Assembly: GCA_021323475.1 (NCBI GenBank)
Contig: JAJQJM010000003.1
Span: 1 to 52,997, forward strand
Length of the DNA: 52,997 nucleotides
Source: Vampirovibrio sp.
Lineage (GTDB): Bacteria; Cyanobacteriota; Vampirovibrionia; Vampirovibrionales; Vampirovibrionaceae
Direction: 5' to 3'
How positions within the stretch are numbered: the stretch's first letter is position 1; the number at the start of each line of letters is the position of its first letter. The notes below the pieces were generated by a model. The model was not told where the DNA came from and did no database searches. It was given only the letters and a program-made list of their open reading frames with translations. The position numbers and the translations under genes were made by a program. Positions 41,581 through 49,434 of this stretch are shown one piece after another.

Positions 41581-41586
41581 TATAAT
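41581..41586 (+). promoter_or_regulatory. Candidate -10 box before the SET-domain gene
   Basis: Perfect TATAAT 32 bases before the ATG at 41618. TTGAGG at 12 bases upstream is too close to serve as a -35 box. Confidence 0.4.
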
Positions 41587-41617
41587 TCCCGTGCCTAAAA
41601 TCCAAGAGTAGATTTAT

Positions 41618-42742
41618 ATGACAACTTTATATAGTCACCCTTCCTACCAGGACAAAGTATTATCCAGAAAGCCCAGTCAACACACACTGGCGCATATGGG
41701 AAAGCTGGACAACGGCCTGAATGCGATTGCTGAGCGTTTAGATGCAGGTTCTCACCCCATGGATATCTTTATGCCGCAACAGACAGCCCAGTCTACCATT
41801 GCGCCCTCCCCGGCGGAACGTTTAATCCATGATGTTCATACGTCTTATGTCACGCCGGCTGATTACCAAAAGCTTGAGTCGATCCCGAATGTCACACCGG
41901 CTTTGCTTGAACGGCATTATGCAGCAATCAAGCAGAAAGACTACCAGACGGGCTCACCTGTAGAAGCCTCTATCAAACGGTTTGGGCTGCTGAGGGAAAT
42001 TGTGGATGAAGTGCGGACGAACGTACTTTTCAATTGGATGAAAAAGGCCCATGAGCTGCGTAAGCCGTATAACCCTAAAAATGATGGTTTATATCCTATC
42101 AGGCTTTCCAATGGAAAGGCGCTAGGAATTACCCGTATTGACGATATTGGCCAAAGTCAGAGCGGTGAACCCTATTCCTCAAAGCAGGTTTATCCTTTTA
42201 TCGATAAAGACAAGAGCCCTAAGGAACGGGCTGCTTTGTATAATCAGATTACCTGCAAGCCCATTAAGAAGGTTGCTAATCTGTTGGAAAGCGCTTTAAT
42301 TGGCCAGGATGGTGTTTTTGCAACCAAATTTATCCCGAAAGGCACCTGTATTGGTGTATACGGTGGGGTAATTTTTCCAAACATCCCGGTAACCAGATTA
42401 CCCCAGCATGAATCGAAACTGCTGGGCCACCTCGATACGTATTTGCTGTACCTGATGCGCGCAGGCCAGCCTATCGTCCCCATTGACGGGGATACCATCA
42501 TTTCAAAGGCAAACACAACATTTATTTATGAAGATGGTCAACCGGTCGATCAGGCTCCTCTTTCCGCATTTAACACCGAGCGGGTGGATTTTGGCGTTGA
42601 TTTGAGCAATGGCTTAAAAACCAATATTGCCACGCTATTTACGACGAAAGATATTCAGCCGGGCGAGGAGATTCGTTTTGACTACGGTTATGAGCCTGAG
42701 GATATTAAAAAGAAATTTAGAATACAGACCGCCAATCATTAA
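41618..42742 (+). CDS. SET-domain protein (putative lysine methyltransferase)
   Basis: 374 residues. The N-terminal half is unrecognised. The C-terminal part has SET-type motifs: QDGVFATKFIPKGTCIGVYGGVI (about 230-252) and TLFTTKDIQPGEEIRFDYGYE (about 338-358), the SAM-binding start and the F-DYG end. The usual NHSC-PN stretch is not obvious, being replaced near NTERVDFGVDLSNGLKTN, so activity is uncertain. Bacterial SET proteins are uncommon and several are effectors that modify host histones (for example in Legionella and Chlamydia). The gene is visibly more AT-rich than its neighbours, consistent with but not proof of transfer. Ribosome binding site weak. Confidence 0.78.
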   Translation: MTTLYSHPSYQDKVLSRKPSQHTLAHMGKLDNGLNAIAERLDAGSHPMDIFMPQQTAQSTIAPSPAERLIHDVHTSYVTPADYQKLESIPNVTPALLERHYAAIKQKDYQTGSPVEASIKRFGLLREIVDEVRTNVLFNWMKKAHELRKPYNPKNDGLYPIRLSNGKALGITRIDDIGQSQSGEPYSSKQVYPFIDKDKSPKERAALYNQITCKPIKKVANLLESALIGQDGVFATKFIPKGTCIGVYGGVIFPNIPVTRLPQHESKLLGHLDTYLLYLMRAGQPIVPIDGDTIISKANTTFIYEDGQPVDQAPLSAFNTERVDFGVDLSNGLKTNIATLFTTKDIQPGEEIRFDYGYEPEDIKKKFRIQTANH

Positions 42743-42922
42743 TTCCAGTGAATGGCTATGATTTCTATGTTGTGTTTAGTACCTGCCGAATGGGCTTATA
42801 GTCTGTAAGTCGGTACTTTGGGCAATCACTCCATAGGATTTAGCCGATCAAGGGATACCCAACCGCGCTTGCTTGGTCTATAGTGGCTACTAATAGGCTT
42901 TTTTGCCGAGGAGATATTGGTT

Positions 42923-43801
42923 ATGGCACACACTGATTTGATTTTTGAAATGCTGGTGGAGGATCTAAGTGCTCCCCGCGTCCTGCTGGAGCAGGTGGTG
43001 AACTATATCAACGATCACTACAGTTATTCCACGGCGGACTTGTACCGCTTTTTTGATGAAAAATACCCGCAACTGGAGGATTACGAGGTTGATTTGACCT
43101 TCTCGCCCCAGTACACCCCGGCGGAGCATCATCGGCTGGAATATATCCCGCTGCTGGGCGCCAAGCATTTATCCAAGCTGGAGTTAACGGAGCTGAAGCG
43201 CCGACTGGAAGACGCGAAGCTGGAAATCATCCTGAAGTCCCCGGATGGGCGGACTGAAATGAAGGTTCCGGTGCATGAAACCTCGATTGAGCGCTATGTC
43301 AATCTGCTTCGCCTGGACTTGCCGCTGCCGGATGCGCTGTACCGGGAAATACTGGCGAACGTGCCGGAAGAGTCCCACAACGAAGTGAACTTGCTGTCCC
43401 GTGAGGACATCTGGCAAAACCAGGCCCGTCAGGATATTCTGGTGGCGTTTTTGCGGGCGTTCAAGCACCTTCATAATTTTTCCACGGTTAAAATCAGCTT
43501 TTTAACCAATTTTGTGCGCACCTATCGCCCGGCCCACTTGCTGGAACTGGAGCGTCAATTGGATAGCCTGATTGAATCCTGCCAGGTGGATATGGAGAAT
43601 GTGCAGGGCCGGGGCTTCCACGATGAATACCTGAAAGCCCTGAACGTCGGTAACGATTTAACTCAGGTTAGCGAACGGAATGTATGGTCGCATTACCAGC
43701 ATATGATGGATATTTCGGCCCAGTTGAAAGCGGATTTCCAGGCCATCGCCCAGGTTAGCCCGGAGAGTCTGGAAAAAGCCAAAAGCCAGACCGTGGTTTG
43801 A
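42923..43801 (+). CDS. Hypothetical protein, soluble and helical
   Basis: 292 residues, no family recognised. Mostly helical and acidic with a motif-rich start (LIFEMLVEDLSAPRVLLEQVVNYINDHY) and later FLRAFKHLHNFSTVKISFLTNFVRTYRPAHLLELERQL. No signal or membrane segment. ATG 42923 follows GAGGAG nine bases upstream, better than a TTG two codons earlier. TTGCTT-16-TAATAG (near 42869-42896) may be its promoter. It ends at the terminator 43842-43883. Confidence 0.68.
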   Translation: MAHTDLIFEMLVEDLSAPRVLLEQVVNYINDHYSYSTADLYRFFDEKYPQLEDYEVDLTFSPQYTPAEHHRLEYIPLLGAKHLSKLELTELKRRLEDAKLEIILKSPDGRTEMKVPVHETSIERYVNLLRLDLPLPDALYREILANVPEESHNEVNLLSREDIWQNQARQDILVAFLRAFKHLHNFSTVKISFLTNFVRTYRPAHLLELERQLDSLIESCQVDMENVQGRGFHDEYLKALNVGNDLTQVSERNVWSHYQHMMDISAQLKADFQAIAQVSPESLEKAKSQTVV

Positions 43802-43841
43802 CTTTGATAATCCATTGCCGGGTTTAAACAGAAAAATGAAT

Positions 43842-43883
43842 AAGGCCAAGCCTTAACGGATTATTCGTGAGTGGCTTGGCCTT
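43842..43883. terminator. Bidirectional terminator
   Basis: AAGGCCAAGCC (43842-43852) pairs perfectly with GGCTTGGCCTT (43873-43883). On minus it is followed by ATTCATTTTTC. It lies between convergent genes at 43801 and 43952. Confidence 0.7.
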
Positions 43884-43951
43884 TAAACTTGGATACAGCG
43901 TGAACGAAGCCATTGTTGTGTGGGATTGCGGTGTGGCTTCGCGTTTTTTGT

Positions 43952-44386
43952 CTAATTGTCTGTTTTGATGTTTTTCTTTGCAGGCCTCTTTGCTCGTTCA
44001 TTCTTCCATTTTTGATAATCAGACTCGGCTTTTATTCTTTCGGGAGTCAGAAGCAAGAATTTTTGCTGCATGGAATCAAAAACAAGCGCATGTTGTTTGG
44101 CATATCGTCTTGCAGAGAATGGATGACTGTCTTCATCATCACTCTGGTAGGGCGTTGTGACATACCCCCCATCATTCTCTCCCAGGGCTTCTCTTTCTTC
44201 TTTGTATTCCACGTCCTGGGGGCGGTTTTTCTCAAACCAATCATTCCGAGCTTCCAGAAAGGCATTTTGTTCTTCGTGTTTTGCACGGGCTTTATCCGCT
44301 GCCTGATCTTTATGGTGAAGATCACCTTTTTTCCCTTGAAAGGTAATTGACGATTGGCGTGAGACAGGAGTAAAACGTGTAAGCAT
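43952..44386 (-). CDS. Hypothetical charged protein with N-terminal F-x-G motif
   Basis: 144 residues, very rich in Lys, Glu, Asp and Arg (about 20-70 and 115-144), probably helical or disordered. Residues 13-19 (SITFQGK) resemble the N-terminal motif of three other small proteins in this window. No family recognised. ATG has CTGAGG seven bases upstream. It has its own terminator and is unlike housekeeping neighbours. Possible secreted or structural protein; not determinable. Confidence 0.6.
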   Translation of the reverse strand: MLTRFTPVSRQSSITFQGKKGDLHHKDQAADKARAKHEEQNAFLEARNDWFEKNRPQDVEYKEEREALGENDGGYVTTPYQSDDEDSHPFSARRYAKQHALVFDSMQQKFLLLTPERIKAESDYQKWKNERAKRPAKKNIKTDN

Positions 44387-44865
44387 GCTGGTACCTCAGA
44401 TTTTAGAAAGCGACATGGATGGAGTAGTTGTCAGATAGGCCGGAAGTGGTGATCATTCCGGCAAAATACCCAACGGAAATAGTGAAGGCTAAATTCACCC
44501 GGACCGGAATGGAAATCATGCCATGACAGGTACTATTTTTGAAGGATGAAAGTGGCTTATATAATTTGTGGCGCTTTATTTCCGCTTGCTTGTGTCGTAT
44601 GGTATTGGCGCAATCATGACTTGGCTTGACGTTCCAGGTCTTGCACTGTAACGTCGGCAACCGTCCGGCGTCGATAAACGAATTGGGATTTGGTTTAACA
44701 GACAATGAAATAGCTGGTTGTCAGTTACTTGATGAGGGTTTACTTGGGATTATGCTGATTTTTGACAGAATGAACCCCCCACACTATCACGGAGCGAGCC
44801 TGAAACTGTCCGGCATGACCAATCAGACGTCCTCCTATAATTTTTTGTCTGGAAGGCGGGTTACG
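44387..44865. other. 479-base divergent region with promoter-like sites
   Basis: Upstream of the ankyrin gene. TTGAAG-15-TATAAT (44539-44565) and a perfect TATAAT at 44836-44841 lie on the plus strand; the second is 25 bases before the chosen start. Frames at 44403-44705 (minus) and 44626-44865 (plus) lack ribosome binding sites and conserved content. Confidence 0.45.
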
Positions 44866-45879
44866 ATGTCTTCCCGCTCCATTGCCTCCGGTGATCGGTT
44901 TATTCGCCATCCGGCTCCCAATGTGAATGATCCGTTGTATGACGCCTTTACCAAGACGGAATGGATGTATCGTTTCGGCAAACCGCTGAACCGGGCCGAT
45001 GCAGCGTTACAGAAAGCGCTGCGTGAAGGGAGAACCAAGGACATTCCACACCTGCTGAGGAAGGGGGCCAGTGTTAATTATCAGGATCCGATCGGCAATA
45101 CGCCGCTTATCGAGGCGGTGCTGCTGGATAATTTGCCGGCAATGGGTATATTGCTGGCGCATGGCGCCAGAACCGATATGATGGATGCATTTCAGGAAGG
45201 CCCGTTGTTCAAGGCGGCGAGTCAGCGGAACAAGGCCGCCATGAATATCCTGTTGTCAGCCGATGATTCCATTGCGGTGGACCAGGGGCCGGAAACCGGC
45301 GAAACACCGCTCAGTCTGGCGGCGTCATGGGGCGATCAATGGCTGGGAATAACCCAGCAACTGCTGGCCAGGGGCGCAAACCCCAAGAGCGCCAATATCC
45401 TGGGTATTACGCCCATGATAACGGCAGCCCAAAGCAACGCGCCCCAAACTGCACAATTGCTCTATGAGAAGGATGCAGACCCGAACGGGACGGATCGTGC
45501 CGGCCAATCCGTCCTGATGCATGCCGTTAAAGCCGGTAATTTGGAAGTCATTTCAAAGCTGTTGCAACTTAAAGCCGATCCGAATTACCGGAACCCCAAG
45601 AATGGCGATACGGTGATTCAAACCGCCATTATGGCGGATAACCCTGACGTGCTCCGGCTGCTTTTATTGGGTAAAGCCAAGATTCAACCGGAAGACCTGG
45701 ATCTGGCTCAGCGGCTGGAGCATCCTGCTATGGTGGAACTGCTGACGACGCCACCCGTTCCCGAGCAGGAGATATCCACCTTAATTGACTGGGTCAAGAA
45801 TAAACTGATTTGTTCAAAAATGCCTGCTTCCGACCCCAGCTCTGTTTCCGAGCCCAGCACCCCAGAGCAGAAAGAATAA
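44866..45879 (+). CDS. Ankyrin-repeat protein
   Basis: 337 residues. About six to seven ankyrin repeats from residue 45 to 275: ALREGRTKDIPHLLRKGASVNYQDPIGNTPL, LLAHGARTD, TGETPLSLAA-LLARGANPKSANILGITPM, LLYEKDADPNGTDRAGQSVLMHAVKAGNLEV, LLQLKADPNYRNPKNGDTVIQTA. The C-terminal 65 residues are acidic and Ser/Pro-rich. No signal peptide. The frame is open 80 codons upstream but ATG 44866 has GGAAGG upstream and a TATAAT 25 bases before. It is near a SET-domain gene; ankyrin proteins are often host-directed in pathogens and symbionts, though many bacterial ones are not. Confidence 0.88.
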   Translation: MSSRSIASGDRFIRHPAPNVNDPLYDAFTKTEWMYRFGKPLNRADAALQKALREGRTKDIPHLLRKGASVNYQDPIGNTPLIEAVLLDNLPAMGILLAHGARTDMMDAFQEGPLFKAASQRNKAAMNILLSADDSIAVDQGPETGETPLSLAASWGDQWLGITQQLLARGANPKSANILGITPMITAAQSNAPQTAQLLYEKDADPNGTDRAGQSVLMHAVKAGNLEVISKLLQLKADPNYRNPKNGDTVIQTAIMADNPDVLRLLLLGKAKIQPEDLDLAQRLEHPAMVELLTTPPVPEQEISTLIDWVKNKLICSKMPASDPSSVSEPSTPEQKE

Positions 45880-46030
45880 AAATTTGCACATGAATCCAGA
45901 CTCATCTGGATAGGCTGAGGCAATGACGCTGCAACTATCTGGGAATGCTAGCCGCCAGTTCCGCGAATGCCGGGAGATGAGGCTTTTCCTCAATTCAGTG
46001 GGCTGTTAAACCCTGAGCATTGTCGACTCG

Positions 46031-46267
46031 TTATTGAGACGTTCTGGTTGTATTGTGATGTGAATTGATGATGAGTTTCTTATAGGTCTCGCGACGGGCA
46101 TCGGAAGTCTCTTGAGGTTCACCGGGCAGCGGGGTGTATTCATCTCTGGCAAGCCGATCAAGATTTGTAGTTCTCTGTGCCATAGCCGTTTTGAGTTTAC
46201 CGAGCGCTACTTTTCGCTCCGCAGAGCCAAAATAAGGGGATGGGGAAAATCCGGAAATTGTATTCAT
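46031..46267 (-). CDS. Hypothetical small protein with N-terminal F-G motif
   Basis: 78 residues. MNTISGFSPSPYFGSAERK at the start resembles the N-termini of other small proteins here; then a basic helix (VALGKLKTAMAQRTTNLDRLARDEY) and a Thr/Arg-rich end. No family recognised. GAGGAA lies six bases before ATG 46265-46267, so it is a well-supported gene despite its size. A nine-codon extension upstream is open but lacks a ribosome binding site. Confidence 0.62.
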   Translation of the reverse strand: MNTISGFSPSPYFGSAERKVALGKLKTAMAQRTTNLDRLARDEYTPLPGEPQETSDARRETYKKLIINSHHNTTRTSQ

Positions 46268-46605
46268 TAAATTTCCTCTTTCATATTTCAACAACTACAA
46301 CAAGCATCTATGCAAACTTCTATACAATAGAAGTCTTGAGTATTTCGATGAAAACAAAATCGTTTCCGTTATTGCTAGCGGTTAAAAGTCTAAAAAACGC
46401 GACCTACCCGGCTTCTTTAGGCAGGGATTGAGAATGTTCCATTATGCAGCGTGAATATTGGCTCCTATTCAGAATCCAGGTGCAAATTCTCTTGTGTGGA
46501 GTGTAAGTTTCCGTCCCGGAGCGGTGGAAATTTGCTAGAATAGATGAGAAATAGGAATTTTTTTCCATTTTCCATGAGTGACAAAGCGGATTGAACATCG
46601 CCTGA
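46268..46605. other. 338-base divergent region with extended -10
   Basis: Between the small minus-strand gene and the RMD1-like gene. TG-C-TAGAAT (46533-46541) is an extended -10 promoter about 60 bases before 46606. Nothing else recognised. Confidence 0.45.
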
Positions 46606-47739
46606 ATGCAAGAGATGCAAGTCGGATCAACAACGCTAGAGATCCTGCAAGGGCAGGCCGTGGCCTTTTTTGCCTTTGATATGGGCTACGAGATTTCATT
46701 GGAGCAGGTCGGCCGCATTCTGGCCTCGAACCCCAAGCAGCCTTTATCCCGTAAAAAGCAGAACCCCAACTATCTGCAATACGCGCAAGTGCCACATGTG
46801 CACTCCCTGGGCGAAACCCAGGTATTGGACCATTGGGCCGGCGAAATTGAGGCGACCATTTTTGACTTCGGTGCGGTCAGTATCGCTTACCGCTGGAAAC
46901 TTTCCACCGATGGCGAGACGGTTCGGCTGGCTGACTTGCCGAGCCTGAGCCAGCAATTGTATGACCGCAATCTGGAAGATCATGCGCGGGCGCAGGTACA
47001 ATCGCTGATGCAGCGGATTCGGCCGGCCATTACCCGCCCCGAGCTGTCGGTGCTGGTGGAAGATTATTACGTGTTTATCATCGAATCCTTCAGTGAGCCC
47101 CTCAAGGCGGATGCGTTGATGCGCGGCTATGGCGATACCCTGGCCCAGGTGCTGCAATTCGATACCGAAAGCCTGAGCGAGGCTCAGCGGCAGGATGCCC
47201 TGACCAAAGCCATTTCCTACTACGATCGGGATCTGGTGCTCATCGATTGGAACGCCTCCATTATTTACGACAGTGATTACCGGGACACCCTGAACGTACT
47301 GGAGCTGTTAAACGTCGAGTTGCTGGAAGCCCGCTATATGGACGCCCAACTGGACAAGCGAATCAAAAATTACGAGGGCCTCAGTCCGAAGCAGCCTGCC
47401 TGGGTGATGCCGCTCTCCATTCCCTACCGGCAATCCATCAATGAGCTGGCGGAACTGCGCATTGAATCGGCGGTACTGGCCGAACGGGTGGATAACTCCC
47501 TCAAGCTGATTGGGGATTTGTACCTGGCGCGGGTGTACTCCGCCGCGTCCGAGCAGTTTTACATGCCCACCTGGGACGCCTCGATTTCCCGCAAGCTGGA
47601 TATCATCGGGAACCTGTACCAGTTACTGACCGACCGCGTAAACAGCCACCAGGCCCAAATGCTGGAAATCATCATTATTATCCTGATTCTGATTGAAATC
47701 TTCCTCAGCCTCTACAGCCTCTCCCATCCGGGAGCCTGA
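46606..47739 (+). CDS. RMD1/YagE family (DUF155) membrane protein
   Basis: 377 residues. The layout fits the RMD1/YagE family (PF02582): an N-terminal beta-rich part (EATIFDFGAVSIAYRW), a central NLEDHARAQVQSLMQRIRPAI, the LLEARYMDAQLDKRI helix, and a C-terminal LDIIGNLYQLLTDRVNSHQAQMLEIIIIILILIEIFLSL membrane helix. The family is widespread, including yeast mitochondrial relatives, and its function is unclear. The single C-terminal membrane segment places the rest in the cytosol. It converges with the methyltransferase gene, 21 bases away. Confidence 0.72.
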   Translation: MQEMQVGSTTLEILQGQAVAFFAFDMGYEISLEQVGRILASNPKQPLSRKKQNPNYLQYAQVPHVHSLGETQVLDHWAGEIEATIFDFGAVSIAYRWKLSTDGETVRLADLPSLSQQLYDRNLEDHARAQVQSLMQRIRPAITRPELSVLVEDYYVFIIESFSEPLKADALMRGYGDTLAQVLQFDTESLSEAQRQDALTKAISYYDRDLVLIDWNASIIYDSDYRDTLNVLELLNVELLEARYMDAQLDKRIKNYEGLSPKQPAWVMPLSIPYRQSINELAELRIESAVLAERVDNSLKLIGDLYLARVYSAASEQFYMPTWDASISRKLDIIGNLYQLLTDRVNSHQAQMLEIIIIILILIEIFLSLYSLSHPGA

Positions 47740-47760
47740 GAGGAAGAGAGGCAATTCGCT

Positions 47761-48429
47761 CTAAATTCGGCGTCGCGCCAGGGTCAGCCCGTCCGCAATG
47801 GGAACCAGGCTGAGCGTGACCCGGTTATCCGTATGCAATTGCCGGTTCAATTCCCGAATGGCCTGGGTGTCTGGGTCTTGCTCCGCAGGATTGGCGACCG
47901 CGCCGCTCCACAGCACATTGTCGATCATGATCAGACCGCCGGGACGCACCAGTTTGAGGCCTAACTCGTAGTAGATGTCGTAGTTCGCTTTGTCGGCATC
48001 AATAAACATGGCGTCGAAGGCGTTGCCCTGTCCTTCGTTCAACAATTGTTGCAGGGTATCGGCCGCCGGGCCGATGCGCAGGTCGATTTTTTCCGCCACG
48101 CCGGCTTCTTGCCAATATTTTTGCCCCACATCCGTCCATTCCCGGCTGACGTCACAGGCCACGATTTTGCCGTCCGGCGGCAGGGCCATTGCACACGCCA
48201 GGGTGCTATAGCCGGTAAAGGTGCCGACTTCCAGCATGCGATTCGCGCCCATCAGTTCTACTAACAGGGCCATAAACTGGCCTTGTTCCGGTGAGATCTG
48301 CATGCGGGCTATGCCGCCCAGGCGAGCGGTTTCCTCCCGCAGTCGGTGCAAAATCTCCGGCTCCCGCACGGAAACATCCAGAATATACTGATACAGCCGG
48401 TCATCCACCTGAATCGTGCGGTTCGACAT
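47761..48429 (-). CDS. O-methyltransferase, caffeoyl-CoA type
   Basis: 222 residues of the Methyltransferase_3 family. Seen: MLEVGTFTGYSTLACAMALPPDGKIVACDVSREW (SAM site), IGPAADTLQQLL, FDAMFIDADKANYDIYYE (metal and substrate Asp), PGGLIMIDNVLWSGAVANP and a conserved SLVPIADGLTLARRR end. Metal-dependent catechol-like O-methylation is the family reaction; cyanobacterial homologues act on small phenolics. ATG follows GAGGGG seven bases upstream. Single gene. Confidence 0.9.
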   Translation of the reverse strand: MSNRTIQVDDRLYQYILDVSVREPEILHRLREETARLGGIARMQISPEQGQFMALLVELMGANRMLEVGTFTGYSTLACAMALPPDGKIVACDVSREWTDVGQKYWQEAGVAEKIDLRIGPAADTLQQLLNEGQGNAFDAMFIDADKANYDIYYELGLKLVRPGGLIMIDNVLWSGAVANPAEQDPDTQAIRELNRQLHTDNRVTLSLVPIADGLTLARRRI

Positions 48430-48561
48430 GCCAAACCCCTCCTGCTCAACACAATGGCAATCACTAATATCTCCACGATCGTAGCTTTAACCCTACGGCC
48501 TGACAAGTGAAAGTTAGCGCATCCCGCTGTTTGATTTCAACAAACGTATAGGGCTGATGCG

Positions 48562-49206
48562 TTATCGCTTATACTCTCGGAAGGCATCATCAGCCATTTT
48601 TTCGGCACTTTTCCGGATATCCCGATCATCCCGTTTGTGGGTCCAGCCCTGTGGGATCCAGTGGGAACGGTGTTCTACCTTTCTTTCCATAAATTGACTC
48701 CTTCCCACGGAATTTAAGTCCGCCGCCAGGTCTTTAGTCAGGATTTTTTTAATTATGTGCTTGGCCTGTTTAGTGCTGCCTGTTAGGTTTTTTATGACTT
48801 CAAAAAAGCCATCGTTTCCAAGCAGGACTTCCGGTAAATGGCCTATCGTATTCACTTCGGGATTTTTAAGCAGCGCCCAGGCGGCATCAGCGTCTCCCTT
48901 TTTGATAGCCGCAAAAAATCGATTCATAGGTTCTTTATCCGCTAAAGCCTTACAGGTATCGTTGTAGCCTGTCTCAAATTCCGGATCAATACCGCATCGT
49001 TCCTCCCAGTCCCTCGCTTCCATAAGCCTATATAGGCGATGAACGGGTTTAAAATCAACGGTATCCTGCCCACTGGTATGGTAATAGCCTGTTATTTCGC
49101 CAGGATATTGGTAAGTGAAGTTGACTGCGTTGGTATCATGTTCAGCCCACCCACGGTGGACGCCTGAAAATTGAGGTGCGTTGCAATTGGGTGGTCGAAT
49201 ATTCAT
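48562..49206 (-). CDS. Hypothetical protein with N-terminal F-x-G motif and one ankyrin-like helix pair
   Basis: 214 residues. The N-terminus MNIRPPNCNAPQFSGVHRG has the motif shared with small proteins at 1060, 43952 and 46031. Residues near 95-115 (NRFFAAIKKGDADAAWALLKNPEVN) look like half an ankyrin repeat. The C-terminus is very basic and charged (KRDDRDIRKSAEKMADDAFREYKR). No signal peptide, no family recognised. The ribosome binding site is weak (ATAAGGC). It lies in the same accessory stretch as the SET and ankyrin genes. Confidence 0.58.
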   Translation of the reverse strand: MNIRPPNCNAPQFSGVHRGWAEHDTNAVNFTYQYPGEITGYYHTSGQDTVDFKPVHRLYRLMEARDWEERCGIDPEFETGYNDTCKALADKEPMNRFFAAIKKGDADAAWALLKNPEVNTIGHLPEVLLGNDGFFEVIKNLTGSTKQAKHIIKKILTKDLAADLNSVGRSQFMERKVEHRSHWIPQGWTHKRDDRDIRKSAEKMADDAFREYKR

Positions 49207-49434
49207 GTTGGTGATGCCTTATGGTGAGACCAGAACATGTGGTTTGGGGATGAAAGTTAGAAAACGGCGATGGGGGATAAAAATCGTTTGATCTGGAAAT
49301 GGAAAAGGGGACGATGTTGAGGGGAATGAGCATACATGTAAGTCAAAAGCCGTTGATAAGTCAACGGTAGCAATTGTTATTGCTGAGCTGTTTTTTATAC
49401 TTAATCAGTGGTTTTGGCATGAAGGAGCTTTTCA

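Noticed and set aside
44403-44705. 100-codon minus-strand frame before the charged protein gene
   Set aside because: TTG start without a ribosome binding site and no recognisable domain; it occupies the promoter region of the divergent ankyrin gene.
45894-45911. ATCCAGA/TCTGGAT hairpin after the ankyrin gene as a terminator
   Set aside because: The stem is only 7 bp and no T run follows.
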